The position numbers were made by a program, and so were the translations under genes. Positions 34,501-41,750 of a stretch of DNA of 41,750 nucleotides are shown piece after piece. The notes below the pieces were generated by a model. It worked only from the letters and a program-made list of their open reading frames with translations, did not search any database and had not been told where the DNA came from. Source of the DNA: a virus. Where the stretch lies: the IMG/VR virus record IMGVR_UViG_3300031787_000277, positions 1 through 41,750 of that record; one strand, given 5' to 3'. Each line of letters starts with the position of its first letter. Position 1 is the stretch's first letter.

Positions 34501-34683
34501 TATATTTTTATATTTAAGACAGGTGCAAGTGTTCCCACATTAACCCAACCAGGAGGAATTGTTTGGAGGGGGCAAACTCCTTCAATAAGTACAAATGAGA
34601 CTTGGACTATAGTTTATGAATATGTCCAAGTAAGCGGAACTCCTACTTGGGAAATATATGGCACTGCGGTTAAAAATGTATAA
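31525..34683 (+). CDS. Long collagen-like fibre protein 2 with C1q-like domain
   Basis: A 1052-residue fibre protein. A Gly/Ser-rich start ([10 protein letters not shown], about 10-21) leads into a nearly uninterrupted collagen block at about 22-762 with Gln in most Y positions. A break around CCQG is followed by a C1q/TNF-like beta domain (about 770-905: [28 protein letters not shown]). A second short collagen block lies at about 910-937, then GGGG and a C-terminal beta domain (about 943-1052). Only a few triplets lack Gly (for example SSQ in GSASSQG). The DNA contains an exact 86-base duplication. It probably forms a long, thin trimeric fibre ending in a binding head. Confidence 0.84.
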   Translation: MTVGSFIANGGSGGSGGSGAQGIQGIQGIQGTQGAIGTQGLRGIQGIQGSQGNIGIQGLQGVQGAQGLRGSQGIQGNQGVQGTQGASGNSGLQGSQGANGSQGLQGSNGLQGVQGLQGNQGSVGLQGSIGTQGFQGTQGIQGNEGTQGVQGIQGSQGSIGIQGTQGIFGNQGTNGSQGIQGVQGDNGTQGTQGLLGFQGLAGSASSQGIQGIQGDLGIQGIQGLQGLIGQGIQGFFGIQGFTGIQGVQGLQGLTGSQGATGLQGSNGTQGSAGSQGSTGLQGSNGTQGIQGIQGIQGLQGNIGLQGITGSQGATGTQGLQGLQGLQGRQGTTGLQGATGTQGLQGLQGRQGTTGLQGSNGTQGIQGIQGIQGNTGLQGSNGTQGFTGTQGIQGSTGLQGSNGTQGLQGFIGNQGTQGFQGTIGTTGLTGLQGSQGSQGTQGSQGTQGLQGSVGLQGLQGFIGNQGTQGLQGLNGFQGVQGLQGFNGAQGIQGTQGLLGFQGLAGSASSQGIQGIQGDLGIQGIQGIQGAFGVIGNEGPQGIQGIQGRQGIQGIQGSNGIQGLQGLQGLQGVQGVQGNNGLQGIQGIQGSIGAQGLQGIQGLNGLQGLQGFTGLQGLQGLQGSIGVQGLQGIQGNQGTTGNTGPTGSQGTQGAQGFTGAQGLQGSTGSQGTQGLQGGVGQRGLQGTDGAQGTTGLQGPQGTQGIFGLTGLQGPQGTQGSNGSQGLQGSNGSQGIQGIQGPIGPQGIQGLQGGNGTQGIQGPCCQGTIKDLSLVSSSHNTSQALGGDYTDIAFNTDSIVSGGRVSHDPTGFITNNARFTANITGNFLVQYTLRWSKATDNVYLYARLAKNGTAVTDSIRYSHTSTTALNEVSGQYIISLAANDYITLQGRSSTGADGSWDNAYIEVVHLANEGPQGTTGIQGIQGIQSLQGIQGIQGSSGGGGGEYTASLVDAPTNGTTLTLARSNETYMRTQLTNANSFTIGLATQSTGYVNEYIFIFKTGASVPTLTQPGGIVWRGQTPSISTNETWTIVYEYVQVSGTPTWEIYGTAVKNV
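32095..32180 (+). repeat. Exact 86-bp direct repeat, copy 1
   Basis: This stretch is identical to 33001-33086, 906 bases (302 codons) downstream in the same collagen-like gene. It encodes the register break [10 protein letters not shown] and its flanks. Identity ends abruptly at both borders. Perfect identity at synonymous sites indicates a recent duplication or ongoing gene conversion. Confidence 0.9.
33001..33086 (+). repeat. Exact 86-bp direct repeat, copy 2
   Basis: Second copy of the 86-base repeat at 32095-32180. Recombination between the copies would remove or add 906 bases in frame (302 codons), changing fibre length without breaking the reading frame or the Gly-X-Y register. Confidence 0.9.
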
Positions 34684-34685
34684 TT

Positions 34686-35678
34686 ATGCCTTATTTTTCT
34701 GAAAAATTATTTTTTCCAATAAATAAAAGTGTAAGAGTAGTTGCAATATCTACAACTACTTTTATACCTAGAATTAATATAAATTTATCAGGCAGCTTAG
34801 ATAGTAATGGGACTGCATTACCTCTTGCGTCAGGTACCCCTTTAACTTCTGTAATAGCTAGAAATAACCCTAATGTAGTAGCAGTTACTATGAACTCTGC
34901 GTCTAGTGTAAGACTTGGTTATTATTCAACAAATGGGGGTTCTACATTTACATCTCACCCAACATCTGTCGGATTTTGTGTGGGTTCCGCAATATCAGAT
35001 GACGGTCAGTTTATTATATTTGCTAATTCATCCGCCCCGGCTACTATGTATTATACATATAATCAAGGGGGTACTTGGAGCACAAAATCTGCTAATAATG
35101 TATGTGGTAGTGTTTGCTGTTCTTCAGATGGGTCAAAAGTATTTATGTCTCCTACAAGTACGGCATACGCTCAAGGAAGTATATCTACGAATAGTATGAG
35201 TACTTTATCTACTGTAACTATGCCAGCAACTGGATGGTATGGATGTTGTATGACTGGAGATGGTAGTAGAATTTGGGCGGCCCGGTACGCAAACGTAGCA
35301 AATAAATTAGTTTATTATTCTGATAATAATGGTTCAAGTTGGACTTCAGTTGTTGTTGATTCTGCAATAACTAGTAATCATGCTCAATTTATTAAATGCT
35401 CTAAAGATGGAAAACATTTAATTGTTGGGGGTCTAAATGCTGATGTTTATGTTAGTAATAACTCAGGAGCTAATTGGACTAAAAGAACAATGTCAGAAAA
35501 CGTGTATGGGTTATCAGTAAACGTATCGTCTTCTGGGAGATATATGGTAGTTGTATCTACTGTTACAAATGGAAGATTTTTTTATTCTAAAGATTTTGGA
35601 GCAACATGGGCATCCAAAACAATAAGCTCTTCAACTACTCAATTTAGATGTATAGCAATTGAAGAACAAACAAGTTAA
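34686..35678 (+). CDS. BNR/Asp-box beta-propeller protein
   Basis: A 330-residue protein starting 2 bases after the collagen-like gene. At least five Asp-box-like motifs occur at roughly regular distance: YYSTNGGSTF, YTYNQGGTW, YYSDNNGSSW, YVSNNSGANW and FYSKDFGATW. Each is preceded by a strand pattern such as ISDDGQFIIFA. This is the BNR (sialidase-type) propeller layout. The conserved Arg triad and catalytic Tyr/Glu of true sialidases could not be identified, so a binding head rather than an enzyme is favoured. Its place after the fibre gene suggests a receptor-binding tip. Confidence 0.78.
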   Translation: MPYFSEKLFFPINKSVRVVAISTTTFIPRININLSGSLDSNGTALPLASGTPLTSVIARNNPNVVAVTMNSASSVRLGYYSTNGGSTFTSHPTSVGFCVGSAISDDGQFIIFANSSAPATMYYTYNQGGTWSTKSANNVCGSVCCSSDGSKVFMSPTSTAYAQGSISTNSMSTLSTVTMPATGWYGCCMTGDGSRIWAARYANVANKLVYYSDNNGSSWTSVVVDSAITSNHAQFIKCSKDGKHLIVGGLNADVYVSNNSGANWTKRTMSENVYGLSVNVSSSGRYMVVVSTVTNGRFFYSKDFGATWASKTISSSTTQFRCIAIEEQTS

Positions 35679-35680
35679 AT

Positions 35681-36178
35681 ATGAATTACGCTAAGATAGT
35701 AAATAATAATTTAGAATATTTTGTTCAGCCAAATTGGATATTAGGAGATGCGTCTCAATACGCAATTGAAGGCGGGTATAAAGAAGTCGTACAAAATACA
35801 AATATTCCAGAAATTCCAACTAATGAAAAGTTAGTTATTACTTGGGAGGAATTTAGCACTTATATAACACAATCTTATCAAACAATAGTAAAAACTCCAG
35901 AGGAGTTAGAAGAAGAGAGAATAGCGGCAATACCGTTAGAAATTTCAAAAAGACAACTTAATCTTGCTTTATTTGCCCAACTTAATATAGAAAGTACGCA
36001 AATAGAAAATATGATTCAGCAAATAACTGATGAATATCAAAGAAAGATAACTGAAATAGAGTGGAGAGATGGCGCTTTTGTAGCAAGAACACACCCAGTA
36101 GTTAATTCATTTGCGGAACAACTTGGGCTAACACAAAGACAACTAGACGATTTGTTTACATACGCAAAAACATTATAA
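35681..36178 (+). CDS. Probable tail-fibre assembly or small tail protein
   Basis: A 165-residue protein. N-terminal half: YAKIVNNNLEYF..., a pattern common in phage tail-fibre assembly and XkdW-like proteins. C-terminal half: helical, with ISKRQLNLALF, then IEWRDGAFVARTHPVVN and LTQRQLDDLFTYA. Proteins with this RQ-L-L...I-W-rich helical end usually follow fibre genes and help fold or attach them. It closes the adhesion block, just before a candidate promoter. Confidence 0.6.
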   Translation: MNYAKIVNNNLEYFVQPNWILGDASQYAIEGGYKEVVQNTNIPEIPTNEKLVITWEEFSTYITQSYQTIVKTPEELEEERIAAIPLEISKRQLNLALFAQLNIESTQIENMIQQITDEYQRKITEIEWRDGAFVARTHPVVNSFAEQLGLTQRQLDDLFTYAKTL

Positions 36179-36202
36179 TAATAACAAAAAATTATGATGT
36201 TT

Positions 36203-36228
36203 TTTTGAACCTTTTTCTTTTAAATTTG
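36203..36228 (+). promoter_or_regulatory. Candidate promoter of the glycan island
   Basis: In the 81-base gap before ATG 36260, TAAATTTG at 36221-36228 matches the TAnnTTTG element of Bacteroidota promoters. TTTTG at 36203-36207 lies exactly 13 bases upstream, the same spacing as in the candidate before the scaffold gene. The leader to the ATG would be about 25 bases and is A/T only. Confidence 0.5.
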
Positions 36229-36259
36229 TTTATAAATTGTATTTCATATTTATAAATAA

Positions 36260-37312
36260 ATGATAAACAATTTAACAAAAATAGCTTTAGAAAAGGGCGG
36301 AGACATAACTCCTTTGCTAGTTAATTCTCAGTATAAAACAGGATTATTAAACCCGTCTATTTTCTTACATAAGGATAATTTTTACTTAAATATAAGGCAT
36401 GTGCAGTATTCACTTTACCACAGTGAAAACAAGCAGAACTTTCAAAGTAGATGGGGTCCATTGTCTTATTTACACCCAGAAAACGATCAAACATTAACTA
36501 CAGTAAATTACTTCGGGGAAATAAATAAAGAAGAAATATCTGTGTCTAAAGTAGACACATCTTTGTTAGATGTAAAACCTTTATGGGAATTTGTTGGATT
36601 AGAAGATGCTAGGGTTGTTGTTTGGAATGATGATATTTGGATGTGCGGAGTTAGGCGAGACACAACAACAAATGGGCAGGGAAGAATGGAAATGTCAAAA
36701 GTTATAAAAGACGTAGACCATTATAAAGAGGTTGAAAGATATAGGTTAGATACTCCAAATAGCGGAGATTCTTATTGTGAGAAAAATTGGGTGCCTTTAA
36801 ATGATAAGCCGTTCCATTTTTTAAAATGGTCTAATCCAATAGAAATAGTTAAAGTAGATTTGTCTACTAAAATGGAAAACGGTTTTTTCAAATGCGACCA
36901 AGTATTTCTTTCTGATAAAAAATATAATTTTCAGAGAGATTTAAGAGGAGGGTCTAATATAGTAAAATGGGGTCAAGGGTATTTAACAGTATCCCATGAA
37001 GTTTCGCTTTTTAAAAGTGAGTTAGGAAATAAAGACGCTTTTTACTATCATAGATTTCTATACTTAAATAAAGATTTTGAAGTTGAAAAATGTAGTGATT
37101 ATTTCAACTTTATGACAGGACATATAGAATTTGCAACAGGGTTATCATTAATTGATAACGACAACGAAAAATTAGGGATAAAAAAAGGAGAAGTCTACAT
37201 AACATTTGGTTTTCAGGATAATTCAGCATTTTTACTAAAAACTAATAATGATTTTGTAGATGGTTTATTAAATAATCTACAAGAATGGGGAATAGAAGAA
37301 ACTACAAAATAA
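36260..37312 (+). CDS. GH130-like five-bladed propeller glycosidase/phosphorylase
   Basis: A 350-residue protein. NPSIFLHKDNFYLNIR (31-46) looks like the first blade of GH130/GH43-type enzymes. FVGLEDARVVVWNDDIWM (111-128) contains the GxEDxR motif characteristic of GH130 (D116 as candidate catalytic acid). Later blades include RGGSNIVKWGQGYLTVSHEV, then YYHRFLYLNKDFEV, then GEVYITFGFQDNSAFL. GH130 enzymes break or phosphorolyse beta-mannosides. The phage enzyme may instead build or trim a virion or host glycan. It is followed by glycosyltransferases, and its end overlaps the next gene by 28 bases. Confidence 0.68.
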   Translation: MINNLTKIALEKGGDITPLLVNSQYKTGLLNPSIFLHKDNFYLNIRHVQYSLYHSENKQNFQSRWGPLSYLHPENDQTLTTVNYFGEINKEEISVSKVDTSLLDVKPLWEFVGLEDARVVVWNDDIWMCGVRRDTTTNGQGRMEMSKVIKDVDHYKEVERYRLDTPNSGDSYCEKNWVPLNDKPFHFLKWSNPIEIVKVDLSTKMENGFFKCDQVFLSDKKYNFQRDLRGGSNIVKWGQGYLTVSHEVSLFKSELGNKDAFYYHRFLYLNKDFEVEKCSDYFNFMTGHIEFATGLSLIDNDNEKLGIKKGEVYITFGFQDNSAFLLKTNNDFVDGLLNNLQEWGIEETTK

Positions 37313-38805
37313 TTGATTGTTTTCCTTACTTTGATGAAACTGGGAAAGAGTTATTAGAGTTAAGGATAAATATGTTAAAAAACCACGTTGATTACTTTAT
37401 AATCACTGAATCTAATAAGACTCAAAGTGGCTTACCTATAAAAAGAAAACTTAGAGACAGGATAAAAGAACTATACCTGCCGGATGAAAAAATTATTGTT
37501 ATTGAATTAGATATACCCGATGATAAAGATTTAGATATACAAGATATTGATAGTCTTAATTCATACGAAGGGAACTATACTAACAATAAGTCAGTAATGG
37601 CTAGAACTAGGGAGAGGATGCAAAAAGATGCCATAGTTGGTATTTTAAAATCTTTTTCTTACGATGATGTTTTTATAGTTAGCGATTCCGATGAGATAAT
37701 AAAACCAGATATAATTTCTTTTTACGCAGAAGAAGTAAAAAAGTATCCTGAATTTATTATAAAATTTCCGCTTGTTCATTTAGAAGGACGGGCTGATTTA
37801 AGAGTTGTAAGTAAAGAGACTAAAGAACCTAAATGGTGGGATAGTTTATTTATGTGTACAAGATCTCAATTAGAGGCGGCTACCCCAACTCAAATACGAT
37901 CAAACATAAATCATCCATTTGTTTTAACTAATTATTACCATAACGGTAATATTTGTTTAGACTTAGGGTGGCATTTTTCATGGATGGGGGATTATAATAA
38001 AAGAAGAATAAAAGCTGCGTCATTCACACATTTTGATGACACTCTCTCTTTTTTAGAGAAGTCCAAATATTCAAATTCTTTTGATGTTCTTTTAAAGACC
38101 CCAGAGGAAGGAGAGATACCACCAAGTGGAGATAAAAATTTTATTTTAGAGAAATACGACATAAGTAATTTACCACATGAGTTATTTTCTTTAAGTAGTG
38201 TTGAGAATTACTTGCTACCAAAAAGTAAAGAGTTATTTTCAGAAGAGTACAAAAAACTTTGTGATACTAGTTCAGATATAAATGAGCATTTACCCACTCT
38301 TTACAATTTAGCAAAAGAGTGCGGGCATGTAACTGAGATGGGTGTTAGGGATGGTAAAAGCACAACTGCATTTCTTCATTCTGGCGTATCTTTAAGATCT
38401 TACGATCTATATATAGATAAGTCAGTATCACCTTTATTTGTAATAGCAAAGTCAAACGGAAAGGACGTGCAGTATATAAAGGGGGACTCTACAGAGGTAG
38501 ATATAGAGGAGACAGATATGCTTTTTATAGATACTTGGCACTGTTATCCACAAATTAAAAAAGAATTAGAAAGACATCATAATAAAGTTAGTAAGTATTT
38601 AGTATTCCACGATACACATACTTATGGAGTTATTGGGGAAAGATATAGCGGAAGTAAAGAAGATATACTTACAGATGTTATAGATAACCCTTTGGGTATA
38701 TTGCCTGGGATAATAGAATTTACTATAGAGAATAAAGAATGGTCATTCTATAAACACTATACAAATAACAATGGCCTAACAGTATTAAAAAGAAATAGCA
38801 TATGA
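37285..38805 (+). CDS. Fusion of GT17-type glycosyltransferase and SAM-dependent methyltransferase
   Basis: A 506-residue two-domain protein. The N-terminal part (1-300) matches the GT17 pattern: IIDCFPYFDETGKELLELRINML (9-31), VDYFIITESN (35-44), the metal-binding D-x-D in IVSDSDEI (D134, D136) and GWHFSWMGD (228-236). The C-terminal part (about 335-506) is a class I methyltransferase: VTEMGVRDGKST (349-360) as the SAM loop, acidic residue region GDSTEVD (400-406), then MLFIDTWHCYPQ and FHDTHTYG (441-448). GT17 enzymes add GlcNAc to mannose-containing glycans. The fusion suggests a sugar that is added and then methylated. Confidence 0.78.
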   Translation: MGNRRNYKIIDCFPYFDETGKELLELRINMLKNHVDYFIITESNKTQSGLPIKRKLRDRIKELYLPDEKIIVIELDIPDDKDLDIQDIDSLNSYEGNYTNNKSVMARTRERMQKDAIVGILKSFSYDDVFIVSDSDEIIKPDIISFYAEEVKKYPEFIIKFPLVHLEGRADLRVVSKETKEPKWWDSLFMCTRSQLEAATPTQIRSNINHPFVLTNYYHNGNICLDLGWHFSWMGDYNKRRIKAASFTHFDDTLSFLEKSKYSNSFDVLLKTPEEGEIPPSGDKNFILEKYDISNLPHELFSLSSVENYLLPKSKELFSEEYKKLCDTSSDINEHLPTLYNLAKECGHVTEMGVRDGKSTTAFLHSGVSLRSYDLYIDKSVSPLFVIAKSNGKDVQYIKGDSTEVDIEETDMLFIDTWHCYPQIKKELERHHNKVSKYLVFHDTHTYGVIGERYSGSKEDILTDVIDNPLGILPGIIEFTIENKEWSFYKHYTNNNGLTVLKRNSI

Positions 38806-39566
38806 TTCCTATAATAGGAACTGCTGTTGTAAACACTCCTTATTGGGTGTATAGGTTAATAAAATCAATTGACTACCCGGTAGATAAGTTTATTATAATA
38901 AATAATAATGGGAGGGGTCAAATAGATGAAGAGTTAAATAATATAACATTAATTAAAAACGACTTTATCAACGAAATAAAAGTTTGCCATATGCCAGGTA
39001 ATATAGGTTGCTCAGGCGCATGGAACTTAATAATAAAGTCTACTATGATGTCAGGATCCTGGTTAATAGTAAACCACGATGTAGAATTTTCCAAAGGGTT
39101 ATTAGAGAATATGTATGAAAAATCAAAAGAAAATTTTGGTGTGATTCATGCAGAATCTAATGAGGATGGGTTTGGAAAATGGGATTTATTTTTGATAAAA
39201 GATTGGGTAGTGGAAATGTGTGGGTTATTTGATGAAAATTTATATCCCGCATACACTGAAGATTTTGACTACATAATGAGATTGATAAATCTAAATATTC
39301 CATGCGCAACTTTAGGGATTAACTACAAGCATGGATTTTCATCTTACGAGCAATCTGGGTCTCAAACATGGAGATCTGATGAGTCTCTTAAAGATAAACT
39401 ACACAACTGTTCTTATTTGAATTCAGTTGAATATATGGACAAAAAATGGGGGGAATTATGGAGGGGATATTTACCTACAAAAACTCCTTTTCAAAATGAA
39501 AGTTTATATCAATCATATACAACTTATGATTTAAGTTTTGTAAGAAAAAAGAATTTGGGGTTTTAA
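38802..39566 (+). CDS. GT2-like glycosyltransferase
   Basis: A 254-residue GT-A type enzyme overlapping its neighbour by 4 nt. The N-terminal Rossmann strand is FIIINNNG (30-37). The acceptor/donor segment GNIGCSGAWN (66-75) is typical of GT2 enzymes (N-G-G-N pattern). The metal-binding motif appears as NHDVEF (91-96) in place of DxD. The late motif GLFDENLYPAYTEDFDYIMRL (141-161) corresponds to the GxFDExxF...ED.D region. Likely acts with the GT17-methyltransferase and GH130-like genes on the same glycan. Confidence 0.78.
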   Translation: MIPIIGTAVVNTPYWVYRLIKSIDYPVDKFIIINNNGRGQIDEELNNITLIKNDFINEIKVCHMPGNIGCSGAWNLIIKSTMMSGSWLIVNHDVEFSKGLLENMYEKSKENFGVIHAESNEDGFGKWDLFLIKDWVVEMCGLFDENLYPAYTEDFDYIMRLINLNIPCATLGINYKHGFSSYEQSGSQTWRSDESLKDKLHNCSYLNSVEYMDKKWGELWRGYLPTKTPFQNESLYQSYTTYDLSFVRKKNLGF

Positions 39567-39577
39567 AAAAAGTTTAA

Positions 39578-40165
39578 ATGAATAAGTCATTAAAAGATAG
39601 GTTAGTAGAATTTGTACAAAATCCTTATGACCTAATGGCCAATTTTAATTTAGGTTTGGAGTACGAAAAAGAAAATCAACTTGCCTCCGGACTATCGCAT
39701 TATTTAAGAGCGGCAGAATTTGGAGTTGATCAAGATATATATAATAAAAAGAATCTAATATCAGAGTCATTACTAAGGGCGGCAGAGTGTCTTAATAAAC
39801 TTGGCGGAAGGCATTTTTCAACGAAATCTTGTATAATGCATGCAATTTCAAACCAGCCAAATATAGCACAGTCTTATTTATTACTCAGCAAAGTATATGA
39901 GCAAACAAGAGAGTGGAACGAGTGTAATTATGTTTGCAACATAGGTCTGGCAATGATGCATAATTTTTCACCTCTTATGTATGACAATAAAACTGAGGAT
40001 GATATATCAAATGAATTTCTATTCCAAAAAGCAGTCTCTAACTATCACATAGGAAGAACGCAACTAGCCAAAAAAGAATTTCTTGAGTTAACTGAAAAGA
40101 AGGGTGTTCAATCTTGGATTAAAGATGCTTCCATAAGAAGTTTGAAAGCTATAAGACCAAAATAA
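39578..40165 (+). CDS. TPR-like helical repeat protein
   Basis: A 195-residue all-helical protein. Repeats of the tetratricopeptide kind can be seen: LMANFNLGLEYEKENQLASGLSHYLRAAE (about 19-47), then a second unit with AAECLNKLG, a third AQSYLLLSKVYEQTREWNECNYVC, and a fourth FQKAVSNYHIGRTQLAKKEF. TPR proteins next to glycosyltransferases in phages often act as scaffolds or acceptor-binding parts. It lies 11 bases after the GT2-like gene. Confidence 0.68.
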   Translation: MNKSLKDRLVEFVQNPYDLMANFNLGLEYEKENQLASGLSHYLRAAEFGVDQDIYNKKNLISESLLRAAECLNKLGGRHFSTKSCIMHAISNQPNIAQSYLLLSKVYEQTREWNECNYVCNIGLAMMHNFSPLMYDNKTEDDISNEFLFQKAVSNYHIGRTQLAKKEFLELTEKKGVQSWIKDASIRSLKAIRPK

Positions 40166-40168
40166 AAA

Positions 40169-40477
40169 ATGAAAACATTACTACTATTATTTTTCTCTTT
40201 AAATTTATATTCGCAAATACCGCAAATACCCCAAGACAAACTTCTGCATTTTAGTGCAGGATATATTGTGTCTACAGGAGTTACAGCCTTTGCCGATAAG
40301 AAAGGGTATAAAAATCCTGAACTATACGGATTGTTTGCAGGATTTGCTGCTGGTATAATAAAAGAATTGATAGACACAAACCCAGATCCGATGGACGCTT
40401 ATTTTACAATGTGGGGTTCGTCTGTTGGTTGCGCGATTATAACAATACCTATAAATAATAAAAAAATTAAATATTAA
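40169..40477 (+). CDS. Small exported/membrane protein, YfiM-like pattern
   Basis: A 102-residue protein with an N-terminal hydrophobic signal (residues 2-15, KTLLLLFFSLNLYS). Next comes DKLLHFSAGYIVSTG (23-37), the D-K-x-x-H-F-x-x-G pattern of YfiM/DUF2279-type envelope proteins, and further membrane-like segments (LFAGFAAGIIKEL; GSSVGCAIITIPI). An envelope role such as altering the host surface is inferred. It is the first gene after the glycan genes. Confidence 0.58.
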   Translation: MKTLLLLFFSLNLYSQIPQIPQDKLLHFSAGYIVSTGVTAFADKKGYKNPELYGLFAGFAAGIIKELIDTNPDPMDAYFTMWGSSVGCAIITIPINNKKIKY

Positions 40478-40481
40478 ATTT

Positions 40482-40700
40482 ATGTCAAAAATCAATGAGT
40501 TAAAGGTAGAAGCCGCAAATCTTTTTTATTTAAGAGAACAATTAAATGCTAACTTAGCAGATGTTAATGTAAAACTTCAAGGTATTACAAATCTTATAAG
40601 TAAAGAAGAAGAAAAAGAAATGGAAGCTAAAAAAGAAAATGAGCCAGTTAAAAAAGTAAGTAAAGAAAGTTCTGAAAAATCAATAGAACCAAATACTTAA
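40482..40700 (+). CDS. Small coiled-coil protein, unknown
   Basis: A 72-residue protein. Residues 1-45 form a likely coiled coil (LKVEAANLFYLREQLNANLADVNVKL). The rest is highly charged and disordered (EEEKEMEAKKENEP, ending SEKSIEPNT). It stands right before a fibre gene, like the 50-residue helical protein at 31364, so it may be a fibre-associated helper. Confidence 0.58.
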   Translation: MSKINELKVEAANLFYLREQLNANLADVNVKLQGITNLISKEEEKEMEAKKENEPVKKVSKESSEKSIEPNT

Positions 40701-40712
40701 TAAAATACAAGT

Positions 40713-41750
40713 ATGTTAACTACTTCTGAAAAACAAGAATTACAAAAAAAATTCAGCTACATAAATTCAAAACTGTGTAATATAAGCACTGAGTTGGATT
40801 CTAAAGCTGATTTAGTAAATGGTGTTGTACCTGAAGAACAACTTCCATTTACTGCCGGTACTTCTATTGAAGTAGTTAGTACGTATTCAAATTTACCCGC
40901 AGCAAATACTGCAAATGGGGAATTCTATTGGGTAGAGAATTCACAAGGAACTGCTTGGTTACCAGGGTCTGTAGGAGGAACATATTACTCAAATGGATTA
41001 TATTACTCAAATGGGGTAAACTGGATTTATACAGATATACCTTACAACGCTAGTCAAGCTGAAGTAGATGCCGGATTAAATAATAATAGGTTTATAACAC
41101 CTATGACGTTTAATAACGCATCTAAGTGGGCAACAAAACAAGATACAGTATCCCTCACCACCACAGGAACTAGCGGAGCGGCTACGTTAGTAGGTAGCAC
41201 GTTGAACATCCCGCAGTATCAGAGTGTGTTAACCAACCCGGTAACGGGGACGGGGACGGCGGGGCAGGTGGCGTATTGGAGCGGAACGGGAACACAGACG
41301 GGGAGTGCTAATTTGTTTTGGGATGCGGCGAATAGTAGGCTGGGGGTGGGGACGAGTACGCCTCTAAACACGTATACACAATCACAGTTGCAAGGTGTTT
41401 TTGCGCGTTATGAAATAAGAAATTCAAACGCAAATCAAAATATAGCATCTTGGGATGTTTATTCTAACACGCTTGTTAGTCCTGATTTTTTTGGTAGAAC
41501 TGCGTTTAAATTTGAAGGCGGCATAAATAATGCATCACGACAATATCAGATTTATGTATCCGATACATCAACGCCAAAAATTGCAATTAATGGCTCTGGA
41601 AATGTAATGATTAACTCAATTGTAGATGCTGGCCAACGTCTACAAGTATACGGCCCAACACTTCTTCGCGGCTCAGGCACTACCTCCGCTACTACTGCGC
41701 TACTTGTGCAGAATAGTACGCCGAGTGAGTTGTTAAGAATATATGACGAC
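40713..41750 (+). CDS. Tail-fibre protein, 3' end cut by window edge
   Basis: The frame runs from ATG 40713 to the end of the window without a stop (346 codons visible). It has an N-terminal helix, then GEFYWVENSQGTAWLPG, then the fibre motif RFITPMTFNNASKW. Residues about 146-216 hold the module TGTGTAGQVAYW...NLFWDAANSRLGVGTSTP, encoded by unusually GC-rich DNA. The later part (FKFEGGINNASRQ, GNVMINSIVDAGQRLQVYG) is typical of fibre shafts that end in an intramolecular chaperone (peptidase S74 type). The chaperone itself would lie outside the window. Confidence 0.78.
   Translation, partial: MLTTSEKQELQKKFSYINSKLCNISTELDSKADLVNGVVPEEQLPFTAGTSIEVVSTYSNLPAANTANGEFYWVENSQGTAWLPGSVGGTYYSNGLYYSNGVNWIYTDIPYNASQAEVDAGLNNNRFITPMTFNNASKWATKQDTVSLTTTGTSGAATLVGSTLNIPQYQSVLTNPVTGTGTAGQVAYWSGTGTQTGSANLFWDAANSRLGVGTSTPLNTYTQSQLQGVFARYEIRNSNANQNIASWDVYSNTLVSPDFFGRTAFKFEGGINNASRQYQIYVSDTSTPKIAINGSGNVMINSIVDAGQRLQVYGPTLLRGSGTTSATTALLVQNSTPSELLRIYDD
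41150..41360 (+). other. GC-rich inserted coding module
   Basis: About 210 bases with long G/C runs (for example ACGGGGACGGGGACGGCG) and G/C-ending codons (ACG, GCG, GGG, CTG) inside a gene and genome that are AT-rich. The reading frame continues across it. Codon use returns to the local AT-rich style on both sides, so this looks like a domain acquired by recombination. Confidence 0.75.

Noticed and set aside
34686-35678. Active sialidase
   Set aside because: Asp-boxes are present, but the Arg triad and catalytic residues could not be located, so only a BNR propeller is claimed.
36185-36207. Terminator in the gap before the glycan island
   Set aside because: The only dyad is CAAAAAA with TTTTTTG around a 9-base loop, an A-T-only stem too weak to call. 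It overlaps the candidate promoter.
41150-41360. Prophage or contig-chimera border at the base-composition change
   Set aside because: The reading frame and fibre-type protein continue across it, and the AT-rich style returns afterwards. A swapped domain explains it better.

Overview
The window is a contiguous piece of a tailed double-stranded DNA phage (Caudoviricetes). All genes read on the + strand. They are tightly packed, often with 4-nt ATGA overlaps, and no stretch longer than about 105 bases lacks a gene. The DNA is AT-rich. Start codons follow A/T-rich leaders and lack convincing Shine-Dalgarno sequences, and two gaps carry a TAnnTTTG promoter element. Together these point to a Bacteroidota (Flavobacterium-like) host. 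That is an inference from expression signals, not from a database match. A crAss-like affiliation is possible but unproven. No tape-measure, tail-sheath or tail-tube gene is visible, so the phage is either short-tailed or keeps its tail genes elsewhere.

Layout. (1) 1-3 kb: the end of an early/replication region with a cut gene at the left edge, small zinc/Cys-rich proteins, a strong terminator, an HNH-type nuclease and a RecA/UvsX-like recombinase. (2) 3.2-11.5 kb: head and packaging module, with a probable small terminase, large terminase, portal, probable scaffold (behind a candidate promoter) and major capsid protein, closed by a strong terminator. (3) 11.5-15.2 kb: small basic protein, microprotein, two probable connector/head proteins and a very well-expressed-looking 542-aa virion protein, closed by another strong terminator. 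(4) 15.2-20.0 kb: Cys-rich and Ig-like virion or decoration proteins and a short collagen-like protein. (5) 20.0-24.4 kb: lysis and accessory block with a lipoprotein, membrane/coiled-coil protein, M15 peptidase endolysin, matrixin-like metallopeptidase, several tiny highly basic proteins and a holin-like protein. (6) 24.4-36.2 kb: adhesion module with two ~1050-aa collagen-like fibres built from Gly-X-Gln triplets, a 1234-aa repeat/propeller protein, a BNR-type propeller and a probable fibre chaperone. (7) 36.2-40.2 kb: glycan island behind a second candidate promoter, with a GH130-like propeller enzyme, a GT17-methyltransferase fusion, a GT2-like glycosyltransferase and a TPR-like protein. 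(8) 40.2-41.75 kb: a small exported protein, a coiled-coil protein and the start of another tail-fibre gene that contains a GC-rich module unlike its surroundings and runs off the right edge.

How it fits together: packaging and head genes are followed by host lysis and then by a large receptor-binding and glycan-modifying section. Several short N-terminal tags recur on otherwise unrelated virion-type proteins, which suggests swappable surface modules on a common attachment point. No tRNA, rRNA, CRISPR array, insertion sequence or integrase was seen.
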